This document shows, in pieces, positions 1 through 6,920 of a stretch of DNA of 19,830 bases. Within the stretch, counting starts at the first letter, position 1. Each line of letters starts with the position of its first letter. Position numbers and translations under genes: made by a program. The stretch lies in NCBI GenBank assembly GCA_964434165.1, contig CAYSUS010000120.1:1-19830 (forward strand), in the 5' to 3' direction. The notes beneath the pieces are model-generated. The model was not told the origin of the DNA. It saw only the letters and a list, made by a program, of their open reading frames with translations, and did not search any database. This stretch comes from CAYSUS01 sp964434165. Lineage in GTDB: Bacteria; Planctomycetota; Planctomycetia; Pirellulales; Thermoguttaceae.

Positions 1-618
1 GAACCGGACGAGAGGATCGACCTGGTGGTCCTCGACCTGATGCTGCCCGGCATGAGCGGCTACGCGGTGTGCGAGGCGCTTCGCGACGGGGCCAACGATG
101 TGCCCGTCCTGATCCTCTCGGCGCGGACGCTCTCGGAGGACCGCACGCGGGGCTTCGAGGTCGGGGCCGACCAATACCTGACCAAGCCCTTCGACCTGGA
201 CGAGTTCCTCAGCCGCGTGAAGAGCCTTCTGGCGATGTACGACCTCCGCGCGCAGCGCCGCGCGGCGCGGGGCGCGGCGGAGAGGACCTACGAGTTCGGC
301 GAGGCGACCGTGGAGTTCGAGACCTTCGAGGCCCGCGTGCGCGGCGAGACCTCGCGCCTGACCCAACTGGAAATGAAGCTGCTGCGGTACTTCATCGAGA
401 ACGAGGGCCGCGTGATCCCGCGGCGCGAGCTGCTCGAGAAGGTGTGGGGGCTGCCGGGCTATCTCAACACGCGGGCGCCCGACCAGTTCATCCGCCGGCT
501 CCGAAAGATCTTTGAGCCCGACCCGGCCGAGCCGCAGTACTTCCTCACCGTCCGCGACGCGGGGTATCGTTTTGTGCCGGAGCCGGAGGAGGAGCGAGGG
601 GGGAATGAGGAAGGATGA
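1..618 (+). CDS. OmpR/PhoB-family response regulator, 5' end outside window
   Basis: The reading frame is open from base 1, so the gene begins upstream; 205 residues are visible. It is a DNA-binding response regulator of a two-component system. The receiver domain shows the phospho-acceptor context V-L-D-L-M-L-P-G-M, the switch Ser in L-I-L-S-A-R, and the conserved Lys in Y-L-T-K-P-F. The C-terminal part is an OmpR-type winged helix: L-T-x-x-E-x-x-L-L-R-Y-F, then R-x-E-L-L-E-K-V-W, then a recognition-helix region ending V-R-D-A-G-Y-R-F. The GTG at base 25 is inside the receiver domain and is not the start. No kinase gene is visible; it may lie upstream. The last codons and the stop fall in a dispersed repeat (601-619). 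Target genes are unknown. Confidence 0.95.
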   Translation, partial: EPDERIDLVVLDLMLPGMSGYAVCEALRDGANDVPVLILSARTLSEDRTRGFEVGADQYLTKPFDLDEFLSRVKSLLAMYDLRAQRRAARGAAERTYEFGEATVEFETFEARVRGETSRLTQLEMKLLRYFIENEGRVIPRRELLEKVWGLPGYLNTRAPDQFIRRLRKIFEPDPAEPQYFLTVRDAGYRFVPEPEEERGGNEEG

Positions 619-619
619 A
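601..619. repeat. Dispersed short repeat overlapping the response-regulator stop codon
   Basis: The sequence GGGAATGAGGAAGGATGAA recurs at 6921-6939 with two differences (T for G at the ninth base and T for A at the nineteenth). The copy here supplies the last residues and the TGA stop (616-618) of the response regulator. Confidence 0.55.
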
Positions 620-731
620 TTGCGAATGAGGAGTGCTTAGTGGCTAGTGGCGGAATGGATCGTGCTGTCGTACGTCGTACGGATGCACGTACGTAACGCG
701 GTGAAGACAGCGCCCCCCTGAAGCGCTCCAA

Positions 732-758
732 GCATGCCTACGCTCCGCGAGGGCATGC
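732..758. repeat. Short intergenic palindrome
   Basis: GCATGCC (732-738) is the exact inverse of GGCATGC (752-758), with a 13-base loop containing GCTCCGCG. The loop core is shared with the palindrome at 10901-10917, so this may be a diverged member of the same family. It lies between convergent genes and could act as a transcript end for either one. Confidence 0.5.
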
Positions 759-775
759 CACACCGACCTCCGATC

Positions 776-979
776 CTACTGCGGATAGCAGATCATCGGC
801 TGGCAGGGCGCGCAGGGCTGGGCGGCGGTCACGGTCTGGCCGGACGCGACGGGCTGGCAGTAGACCGGCTGGCAATAGACGGGCTGGGGGTCGTCGCGCA
901 GCAGTCGGCCGCGACAGCCGGACGCGACGCAAGAGACCGCCGCGAGTGTGAGCAACGCGAGCGCAGACCGCAAGCGCAT
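776..979 (-). CDS. Small Cys-rich lipoprotein
   Basis: This 67-residue protein starts M-R-L-R-S-A-L-A-L-L-T-L-A-A-V-S and has a lipobox V-A-S-G-C, with Cys22 as the predicted lipidated residue. The mature part is short and contains Q-P-V-Y-C-Q-P-V-Y-C-Q-P-V plus two C-x(2)-C-like pairs. The repeat is visible in the DNA as tandem 15-mers at about 851-880. A strong ribosome-binding site, AGGGAGG, lies about 7 bases before the ATG, which argues that this short frame is real. It should be exported and anchored to a membrane. No function is known to me; the Cys and Tyr repeats suggest a structural or metal-binding role. It converges on the response regulator. Confidence 0.72.
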   Translation of the reverse strand: MRLRSALALLTLAAVSCVASGCRGRLLRDDPQPVYCQPVYCQPVASGQTVTAAQPCAPCQPMICYPQ

Positions 980-1322
980 CGGTGGCCTCCCTCAGGTTGA
1001 AGCCCCGGTCCAAGAAACAAGAGGTCGCGAAGGGTAGCCGCAGCCGAGACCGAGGTCAATGTCGATTCCGCCGTCCCCGACCCCACCGCCCCGAATCCCC
1101 AGTCCCGCCAACCGGCGCAGCTTGCCGTAAGACGCGGCGATCAGCGGGGCCCGTCGCCCAAGAGCCGCGCCTACGTCGGGGTGCAGCCACCCCTATGGAA
1201 CCGTTTTGCTCACCGCAAGCTAACGGGCAGCTAATCCTCCATAAACCGCGACTTCCGACACTCGGCGGATTCAGGAATTGACCGTTGCTGGCAGGGAGGA
1301 GCGACATGGTGGAGGGCCCAAG
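980..1322. other. Intergenic region between divergent lipoprotein and HMA-like genes
   Basis: About 340 bases with no convincing gene. The lipoprotein ribosome-binding site sits at its left edge. A short run of TAAC/TAAT motifs (1221-1235) and the GGAGGG ribosome-binding site of the HMA-like gene (1311-1316) sit at its right edge. An in-frame TTG at 1278 could lengthen the HMA-like gene by 15 codons but has only a poorly spaced AGGA. An ATG at 1306 follows GGAGGAG but is in another frame and closes after six codons. Confidence 0.6.
1221..1235 (+). promoter_or_regulatory. TAAC direct repeats, possible response-regulator site
   Basis: GCTAAC and GCTAAT occur with their TAAN cores starting at 1221 and 1232, exactly 11 bases apart; a weaker TAAA follows at 1242. 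Direct repeats with an 11-base period are typical of OmpR/PhoB-family binding sites. A similar array lies upstream of the opposing operon (5122-5158). The role is inferred from spacing only. Confidence 0.25.
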
Positions 1323-1700
1323 GTGATCGTCAACGTGCCGTCGGACTACGTGCACGCGCTACGGGGGCGTTTGCGAGTCAAGCTTCGCGCGGTGAAGCGA
1401 TCGGACGCCACGGCCGCGCACGTGGAAGAGAGACTCACCGAGCTTGATGGGGTCGAGCGCGTCCGCGCCAACCCGCTGACCGGCAACGTGCTGGTGATCT
1501 ACGACCCGGACTCAGTCGGCGAGCTGGAGATCCTGAAGCATCTCCAGGACCTTGGGTACTTGCGGCCCAAGGGATCTCGAACTGAGCGCCGCGAGCCGGC
1601 CCTGAGCGGCCGCGGGGCAACCGCACGGCGCGTGATCGAGACCGCGGCCGTCTGCCTGATCGAGGCGGGCCTGAAGCGGTTGGTCGGCACTCTGCTGTAG
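1323..1700 (+). CDS. HMA-like (HMA_2-type) domain protein with C-terminal helix
   Basis: With the GTG start at 1323 (GGAGGG six bases upstream) the protein has 125 residues. The N-terminal 70 or so form a ferredoxin-like HMA fold by pattern: Y-V-H-A-L-R-G-R-L-R-V-K as first strand, a helix, then V-E-R-V-R-A-N-P-L-T-G-N-V-L-V-I-Y-D. The C-x-x-C metal ligands of copper chaperones are absent; an arginine motif R-G-R-L-R-V-K is in that area instead. A linker leads to a C-terminal amphipathic or membrane-skimming helix (A-R-R-V-I-E-T-A-A-V-C-L-I-E-A-G-L-K-R). It converges on the P-type ATPase gene, with 9 bases between stop codons. The same domain occurs three more times in that operon, so a shared role in metal handling is likely. 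A TTG at 1278 is the alternative start. Confidence 0.85.
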   Translation: MIVNVPSDYVHALRGRLRVKLRAVKRSDATAAHVEERLTELDGVERVRANPLTGNVLVIYDPDSVGELEILKHLQDLGYLRPKGSRTERREPALSGRGATARRVIETAAVCLIEAGLKRLVGTLL

Positions 1701-1709
1701 AGCCGGGGC

Positions 1710-4172
1710 TCAGGCGCCGGCCGGCGATCGTTTCTGCTCTGGACGCTTGGAAAGCGGAAGCGCCCGAGACGTGCGCCCAACGTCCAGCAGCGGACGCAGG
1801 GAATTCACCGCTCCGCCCACGGCCACGCCGTTGCTGGCCAGCGTGGTGGCGATCGGTCCGGTCCATCCCGTGAGGGAGAGCGCGATCGCGGCCGCGTTGA
1901 CGTAGAAATTGGCCCGCCAACCCTGATGGACCAGGGCCATGGCCTCGATGGCCACGTCGATGGCCAGGGGGATCTTGCGGAGATCGGCCTCGAGCAGGGT
2001 CACGTGGGCGATCTCCTGGGCGACCTCCGCGCCGCCGTGCATGGCGATGCCCACGTCGGCCTGGGCCAGGGCCGGGGCGTCGTTGATGCCGTCGCCCACC
2101 AGGGCCACGCGCAGGCCGCGGCTTTGCAGCCGCGCGACGAACCGGGCCTTCTGGTCGGGGAAGACCTCGGCCACGTAGTCCTCGATTCCCAGTTCGCCGG
2201 CCACGGATCGCGCCACCGGCGGGACGTCGCCGGTCAACATGACCAGACGTTCGACCCCGCGACGCCGCAGGGCCGCAACCACCGAGGCCGCCTCCGGACG
2301 CAACGGGTCGCGATAGGCCAACAGCCCGGCAAGCCGCCCGTCCACGGCCACGAACAGGTACGAGCTCGCGTCGCGGCCGAAGGCTTCGAGCATCGGACGC
2401 GCCCGGTCCACGGCGATCTTCTTCATCGCCATGAATCGCTCGGAGCCGACGAGGACCACGGAGCCGTTGACCCTGGCCCGCACCCCCAGCCCGATGGTGA
2501 ACCGCGAGGACGTCCTCTCGGGCACGGACACGCCGCGGGCTTCGGCCGCGCGGAGCGCCGCCTTGGCCACCGGATGCGTCAACCGCTGCTCGGCGCCCGC
2601 GGCCAGGGCCAGAAGCTGGTTGGCAGACAGCCCCTCTTGCAAGGAGATGACGTCGCAGATCTCGGGTTGGCCCGTGGTCAGGGTGCCGGTCTTGTCGAAC
2701 ACCATCACGTCGATCTGGGCGAGGTCCTCGAGGTAGCGTCCGCCCTTGACGAGGATCCCGTGGCGGGCCGCGCGGGCCACGGAGGCAAGCACGGCCGTGG
2801 GAGCGGCCACGCGGATGCCGGTCCCGAAATCGATGATCAGCAGCGAGGCGGCGCGATGCGCCGTCCCGGTGACCAGGTAGGACACTCCCGCCCCGAGGAA
2901 GCTCCACGGCACGAAGCGGTCGGCCATCTGCTCCTCGTAACGCTGGATTCTCGTTTCCTGGGCCGGGGCCTGGAGGAGCATCTGCACGATCCGCGCGGCC
3001 GAGGTGTCGCTCCCCACGCGCTCCGCGCGGACGTGGATCTTCCCCTCGCCGACGACCGTGCCCGCGTAAACGGCCGCGCCTCTGGCCTTCTCGCTGGGGA
3101 TCGACTCGCCGGTGAGCGTCTTCTGATCGACGACCGCCTTGCCGCTGATGACCTTGCCGTCGACGGGGATCTTCTCGCCGGGATAGACGACGACCTCGTC
3201 GCGGACCTTGACGTCGCGGGCCGGGATTCTCAGGCGGCGGCGCCGGCGCACCACCCAGGCCTGCGCGTCGCGGCCGTCGAAGAGCCCCTCGATCGCCGCG
3301 CGGGAGCGGCGAACCGTCAGCTCGCGCACGAAGTCCCCCAGCGAGATGAGCCACAGCATGACCGAAGCGGTCATGAACTGGCGACGGCTGATGAGGACCA
3401 TGGCGGCCGCCGCGTCGAGCACGTCGACGTTCAGTTTCCGGCGGGCGAACAGGGCGCGAAACGCCCGGCGAAAGACCGGGGCGGCCGCGCGGAGCATGAG
3501 CCAGTAGGCAGGCCACGACCATCGCCAGAGTCCCAGGAGGACCGAGGCCGACGAGAGGATCAGCGTGCGGCGGCTCGACCGCTCGCCGCGCGCCGGGAGC
3601 CCGGCGACCGGCGCCGACGGAACCGGCGTACAGGACCCGCGCAAGCGCTCCGGGTCGGCGCGCTGGACGAGCGCTAACAACTCCTCGTGGGATCGGAGCT
3701 GCGGATCGAAATCGACCACGAGGCTGGCGCAGTCGGGGTTGAGCCGAGCGTGACGCACCCCGGCCTGTTGACGCAAGTAGCCTTCCAGAGGCGCGGCCAG
3801 GTCGCCGGCGAAAGCCGGATCGCGCAACCGCAGGCGCATCCGTCCCAACGTGGCATGGACGACAGTGCATCGCGGCGCGGGTGCCGTGCCGGACGGCACG
3901 GCGGCCGAGCTTGCGTCCTCGGCCGGACGCCCGGAATCGCGGCAGAAGCGCTCGGCCGCCTGGACCACGCGGTCGCCGGTGGCGGTGCCGATCTCGTAGG
4001 TGACGATGACACTGGCGCAGCGCGGATTCGTACGCACTTCCACGATCCCGGATTGCGAGCGCAAGCAGTCGGCCAGGCCGGCGATCTGACCGTTCGCGCT
4101 GCCGTGGGGTTGGAGCACGCGGAGCCGAACGCGGCCGGGAACGTGATGGACGAGGTGGGCCTGGATGGACAT
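1710..4172 (-). CDS. P-type ATPase with two N-terminal HMA-like domains and no CPx motif
   Basis: This 820-residue protein is a P-type ATPase, probably moving a metal ion. It has two HMA-like domains: the first begins V-H-H-V-P-G-R-V-R-L-R, the second has L-G-R-M-R-L-R-L-R; neither has C-x-x-C. Hydrophobic segments follow, then T354-G-E-S of the actuator, the phosphorylation site D493-K-T-G-T, an H-P pair in the nucleotide domain (L-T-H-P-V-A-K-A), and G693-D-G-I-N-D of the hinge. The C-terminus has N-S-L-R-P, as in P1B pumps. Where P1B pumps carry CPC, SPC or similar residues before the ATP domain, this one has D-F-G450-T451-G452-I-R-V-A-A-P. Substrate is therefore unclear. The ATG at 4172 follows AGGGGGG; longer in-frame versions overlap the upstream gene. 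It is the last gene of a three-gene operon. Confidence 0.93.
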   Translation of the reverse strand: MSIQAHLVHHVPGRVRLRVLQPHGSANGQIAGLADCLRSQSGIVEVRTNPRCASVIVTYEIGTATGDRVVQAAERFCRDSGRPAEDASSAAVPSGTAPAPRCTVVHATLGRMRLRLRDPAFAGDLAAPLEGYLRQQAGVRHARLNPDCASLVVDFDPQLRSHEELLALVQRADPERLRGSCTPVPSAPVAGLPARGERSSRRTLILSSASVLLGLWRWSWPAYWLMLRAAAPVFRRAFRALFARRKLNVDVLDAAAAMVLISRRQFMTASVMLWLISLGDFVRELTVRRSRAAIEGLFDGRDAQAWVVRRRRRLRIPARDVKVRDEVVVYPGEKIPVDGKVISGKAVVDQKTLTGESIPSEKARGAAVYAGTVVGEGKIHVRAERVGSDTSAARIVQMLLQAPAQETRIQRYEEQMADRFVPWSFLGAGVSYLVTGTAHRAASLLIIDFGTGIRVAAPTAVLASVARAARHGILVKGGRYLEDLAQIDVMVFDKTGTLTTGQPEICDVISLQEGLSANQLLALAAGAEQRLTHPVAKAALRAAEARGVSVPERTSSRFTIGLGVRARVNGSVVLVGSERFMAMKKIAVDRARPMLEAFGRDASSYLFVAVDGRLAGLLAYRDPLRPEAASVVAALRRRGVERLVMLTGDVPPVARSVAGELGIEDYVAEVFPDQKARFVARLQSRGLRVALVGDGINDAPALAQADVGIAMHGGAEVAQEIAHVTLLEADLRKIPLAIDVAIEAMALVHQGWRANFYVNAAAIALSLTGWTGPIATTLASNGVAVGGAVNSLRPLLDVGRTSRALPLSKRPEQKRSPAGA

Positions 4173-4215
4173 AGCATCCCCCCTTTCGCGCACGCGGCCG
4201 CTTGGACGAAGACGC

Positions 4216-4713
4216 TCAGGCGGCGTGGTCGCCGCCCTGGCGATTGAAGCGGCTGTACGTGCCGAAGGCGTACCAGAAGAGCGTGTACCAGGGGGGCCGC
4301 GCGCGTGTGCCGGACAGCAGCTCCCGGAGGCCGAAAACCACCAGCCCATACGGAACGAGCACTCTGAGGTCGATGCCCCCCGTTGCTCTGGCAACCTTCT
4401 CGTTCAGAGTGCGGAACAGGGCCGTGACCTCCGCCACGACGGCGGCATTGCCCTGCGGCTGGTTGGCTGCTTCGCCGGCCCACGCGTCCGGGCACAACCC
4501 CGGCGTCGCGTCTGCCAGCGCCTCCCAATCCACTTCTGCCGGATCGATCTCGATCAGCAAGCTGGCGGCCAGTGGATTGGCGGTCGCCGATCGCACGCCC
4601 GGCACGGCGCGCAGTCTCCCCTCGATGTCGTGCGCCAGAGCCGGGTTGCGCCGCAACTCGGCGATCTTGAAGCGGGCCCTGTCAGGCAGGACGCTGACTG
4701 CCTGGATCTCCAT
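4216..4713 (-). CDS. HMA-like domain protein with hydrophobic C-terminal segment
   Basis: The protein has 165 residues. The first 70 or so match the HMA-like pattern of its neighbours: V-L-P-D-R-A-R-F-K-I, then V-P-G-V-R-S-A-T-A-N-P-L-A-A-S-L-L-I-E-I-D. There is no C-x-x-C. After a linker, the C-terminal 50 hold a hydrophobic stretch (L-V-P-Y-G-L-V-V-F-G-L) and an aromatic motif W-Y-T-L-F-W-Y-A-F-G-T-Y, suggesting membrane association. An AAAGGG overlaps the stop codon of the upstream DUF5132-like gene, with a rather long 11-base gap to this ATG. The ATPase starts 43 bases downstream. The tight spacing supports co-transcription and a joint role. I infer it is an accessory or regulatory partner of the ATPase. 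Confidence 0.85.
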   Translation of the reverse strand: MEIQAVSVLPDRARFKIAELRRNPALAHDIEGRLRAVPGVRSATANPLAASLLIEIDPAEVDWEALADATPGLCPDAWAGEAANQPQGNAAVVAEVTALFRTLNEKVARATGGIDLRVLVPYGLVVFGLRELLSGTRARPPWYTLFWYAFGTYSRFNRQGGDHAA

Positions 4714-4728
4714 GGCGAGAGCATCCCT

Positions 4729-5007
4729 TTACGAGGCCTCAGCCGCCGTCGCCTCGCCGGCCGCCTCGGCCGACTGGGCGGCGTCGGCCTGCGCCTCGGC
4801 CACCAGGTCGCTCCATTGCTCCCGGGCCTCCGCGCCGATCTCCCGGGCCTTCTCCGAGGCCGCCAGGTACGCGCGGACCGCTCTCTTGGCGACCGGGCGC
4901 AGCCCCCCGGCCAGCACGGGAAACAGGATCGGTGCGGCGACCAGAACCCCGGCCCCGATCAGAATCGGTCCCAAGGAATCCTCGACCGCGTCTTCAATGA
5001 ACGACAT
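4729..5007 (-). CDS. DUF5132-like small membrane helix protein
   Basis: The protein has 92 residues from the ATG at 5007, which has AGGGGG about 7 bases upstream; an upstream in-frame ATG at 5034 lacks such a site. It opens with an acidic segment (M-S-F-I-E-D-A-V-E-D-S), followed by one hydrophobic stretch at about residues 12-34 (L-G-P-I-L-I-G-A-G-V-L-V-A-A-P-I-L-F-P). A basic stretch comes next, then an acidic, Ala-rich, probably coiled tail (E-K-A-R-E-I-G-A-E-A-R-E-Q-W). This layout resembles DUF5132, small proteins I recall being encoded beside HMA-like P-type ATPases; function unknown. It is the first gene of the operon, 15 bases before the HMA-like gene. Family assignment is from pattern, not a search. 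Confidence 0.75.
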   Translation of the reverse strand: MSFIEDAVEDSLGPILIGAGVLVAAPILFPVLAGGLRPVAKRAVRAYLAASEKAREIGAEAREQWSDLVAEAQADAAQSAEAAGEATAAEAS

Positions 5008-5057
5008 GCTTCTACCCCCTTGGTGCGAAGACATTAAAGGCTGTAAGCCGTATCAAC

Positions 5058-5076
5058 GTGGCAGACGCGCTGCCAC
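5058..5076 (-). promoter_or_regulatory. Perfect inverted repeat upstream of the ATPase operon
   Basis: GTGGCAG (5058-5064) and CTGCCAC (5070-5076) are exact inverses with a 5-base loop, about 50 bases before the first start codon of the minus-strand operon. It could be an operator for a dimeric regulator or a leader hairpin. No regulator gene is adjacent. Confidence 0.35.
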
Positions 5077-5121
5077 ACGCCTATGGGAACGCCCTGCGAG
5101 TCGCTCTTCCGAGGGGATCGC

Positions 5122-5158
5122 TAACGCCGTCATTGCCGGAACTTAACAATTTGCTAAC
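5122..5158. promoter_or_regulatory. TAAC repeats with 11-base phasing
   Basis: Plus-strand TAAC cores start at 5122, 5144 and 5155, spaced 22 and 11 bases, within GCTAAC, CTTAAC and GCTAAC. This phasing suits tandem binding of an OmpR/PhoB-type regulator. The array lies in the 257-base gap upstream of the DUF5132-like/HMA/ATPase operon and resembles the one at 1221-1235. The role is inferred. Confidence 0.3.
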
Positions 5159-5165
5159 ATTCCCA

Positions 5166-5193
5166 AGCCTACCGCTTCGCATGCCCCCGTCAA
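5166..5193 (-). promoter_or_regulatory. Weak candidate promoter for the ATPase operon
   Basis: On the minus strand TTGACG (5193-5188) is followed, after 16 bases, by TAGGCT (5171-5166). The -35 is good, the -10 is poor. It lies in the only gap between the sugar-kinase gene and the operon. An alternative nearby TTGATA has no well-spaced -10. Confidence 0.25.
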
Positions 5194-5264
5194 TAACCCG
5201 AAAGAAGTGATCGCGGTCGGTTTCCGCCAAGAAGTCGCCGGCGCGGTCGCGCGGGCGGCTCGCC

Positions 5265-6818
5265 CTACCTGTCAATCTTGCGGATCTGCTGCTCGAACGT
5301 CTTCAGCCCGTCGCGGTAGGTGTCGGCCCACGCCGGGTTGGGATCGACCGGATCGCGGAAGCGGACCATCGCCCGCACGGCATCGGCCACGGTGAAGGGC
5401 TCGTCGTCGTCCTCGTGGAGGCGTCGCACGGTCTCCAGCGCGGCCAGGGCCGTGACCGCCGCGCCCAGCGCGGGGCCCTCGTCCGACACCAGCCGCTCCA
5501 GGCGCCGGCCCAGCACCGTGGCCAGGATCTCGCACATCAGGTCGCTCTTGGCGATGCCGCCGGACACCGTGATCCGCGTGATCGATTGCCCGGCCTTCTC
5601 GTGCTCGCGCACGCCCAGGGCTATGAGATAGGCGATAGCCTCCAGACAGGCGCGGAACTTCACGCCAGCGGCCTTGGGCTCGGCGGGCAACCAGGCGAAG
5701 GCGGGCGATGCGATCTTGCGCGAGGGCTCCGGGGCCACGAAGGGCATCACCGACGTGCCGCCGCAGCCGTGCGGCGTCGCGCGGCCCTGGCGCTCCAGGC
5801 TCACGAAGTCGGGGCTCTCGCCGAACACGTGGTGCAGAAGCCCTGCGCCGTTGTTGTAGCACCGCATCCACAGGTAGGGGCCCCAGTTCAGCCGCATCAC
5901 GTCGAGCGTGCCGCCGGACGGTGCGTCCTCGCCCGAGGAGTTGACCACCGCCGAATTGCCGAGCACCACGGCCACCTGCCCCGCATCCACAGCGCCGCCG
6001 CCCACCAGGCCGGCCTGCTGATCGTCGGAGGTGGGAAACACCAGGGGGCGGTGGCCGGGGGCCACGCCGGATTCCAGCGCGAGGTGATCGGCCAGCAGCC
6101 CCACCGGCTTGTACTGGTCGATAATGGCGGGCAGTTGATTCCAGGCGAGCCTGCGGTGCTGCTCGTCGGCCAGGGCGGCGAGCATCTGCCTGTTCCACTT
6201 GCAGTGGCGCAGGTCCATGATGCCCGTGGAGGCCGCCGAGGAGACGCTCGTGACGTCGAAGTTTCCGGTCATGAAGCCGGCCGCCAGGGGGCCGTGGAGC
6301 AGCATGCGCCAGGTCCGCTTCCAGTCTTGCTCGGCGAGGTGCTCCTCGTCCTTGACGAGGTGGCTGAGCGAGTAACGGATCGCCCAGGGCCCGCCGATCA
6401 GCTCCCGGCACTTCTTCTGCCCGCCGAGCCGCCGGAGGCCCTTCTTGTGGTACGCGGCCAGGGTGTGGTCGTTCCAGCAGATGGCGCGGCGGACCTGGAC
6501 GCGGTCGGCGTCGATGCGGCCGGCCGTGTGGTGGGTGGCGGAGATGCCCACGGCGGCCCAGTCGTCCAGGCGCCTCTTCTGGCGGAGCCTGGCGGCGATC
6601 GCGCGGACGCTCGCCCGGACCTGTCCCTCCAGTTGCATCAGGCTCAGCTCCGAGAGGCCCTCCTCGACCGGGTCGCCTTTCCAGAGGTCGGTCGGCAGGC
6701 GCACGGACGCCACGACCTTGCCCTTGAGGTCGAAGGCCAGCATCTTCACGGCGCCCGTGCTGAAGTCGGCGCCGGTGATGATCGCGCGGGGCGGGACGTA
6801 ACGCAGGGCGGAAGGCAT
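5265..6818 (-). CDS. FGGY-family carbohydrate kinase (xylulokinase-like)
   Basis: The protein has 517 residues, the usual length for FGGY sugar kinases, which phosphorylate sugars or sugar alcohols with ATP in the cytoplasm. The N-terminal lobe opens with G-A-D-F-S-T-G-A-V-K, the phosphate-binding strand-turn. S-D-D-Q-Q-A-G at mid-length is the region of the catalytic Asp. The C-terminal lobe has T-V-S-G-G-I-A-K-S-D followed by D-E-G-P-A-L-G-A-A, the adenosine-binding signature of xylulokinase-like members. GGAGAG lies 8 bases before the ATG. It stands alone: no isomerase, sugar transporter or repressor is next to it, so the substrate cannot be read from context. It is divergent from the release-factor-like gene and 257 bases upstream of the ATPase operon on the same strand. 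Confidence 0.93.
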   Translation of the reverse strand: MPSALRYVPPRAIITGADFSTGAVKMLAFDLKGKVVASVRLPTDLWKGDPVEEGLSELSLMQLEGQVRASVRAIAARLRQKRRLDDWAAVGISATHHTAGRIDADRVQVRRAICWNDHTLAAYHKKGLRRLGGQKKCRELIGGPWAIRYSLSHLVKDEEHLAEQDWKRTWRMLLHGPLAAGFMTGNFDVTSVSSAASTGIMDLRHCKWNRQMLAALADEQHRRLAWNQLPAIIDQYKPVGLLADHLALESGVAPGHRPLVFPTSDDQQAGLVGGGAVDAGQVAVVLGNSAVVNSSGEDAPSGGTLDVMRLNWGPYLWMRCYNNGAGLLHHVFGESPDFVSLERQGRATPHGCGGTSVMPFVAPEPSRKIASPAFAWLPAEPKAAGVKFRACLEAIAYLIALGVREHEKAGQSITRITVSGGIAKSDLMCEILATVLGRRLERLVSDEGPALGAAVTALAALETVRRLHEDDDEPFTVADAVRAMVRFRDPVDPNPAWADTYRDGLKTFEQQIRKIDR

Positions 6819-6920
6819 GGTCGGCTCTCTCCAGGCTAGTGCAGCGGCGGAAGGACCCAGAACTTGTAACAGCTTCCCGGGCCAGGCTCAAGCCGGGAGG
6901 GGGCCGTGGATTGATGATCG

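Noticed and set aside
667..697. CGTAC-rich stretch resembling a nested palindrome
   Set aside because: The symmetry is imperfect and short, with no second copy in the window.
1278..1322. TTG start adding 15 codons to the plus-strand HMA-like gene
   Set aside because: The only purine-rich sequence is one base from the TTG, whereas GTG at 1323 has a well-spaced GGAGGG; kept as an alternative.
1926..3677. Plus-strand frame of 583 codons antisense to the ATPase
   Set aside because: Composition is His/Asp/Gly/Arg-rich without any domain pattern, while the opposite strand has all P-type ATPase motifs.
1435..3870. Long minus-strand frame of about 811 codons in a second frame of the ATPase region
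   Set aside because: It is an Arg/Gly/Pro-rich shadow of the real ATPase frame, a normal effect of high GC at third positions.
4173..4394. In-frame extension of the ATPase by 74 residues
   Set aside because: It would overlap the upstream HMA-like gene by about 180 bases, and the residues are low-complexity; the ATG at 4172 has a good ribosome-binding site.
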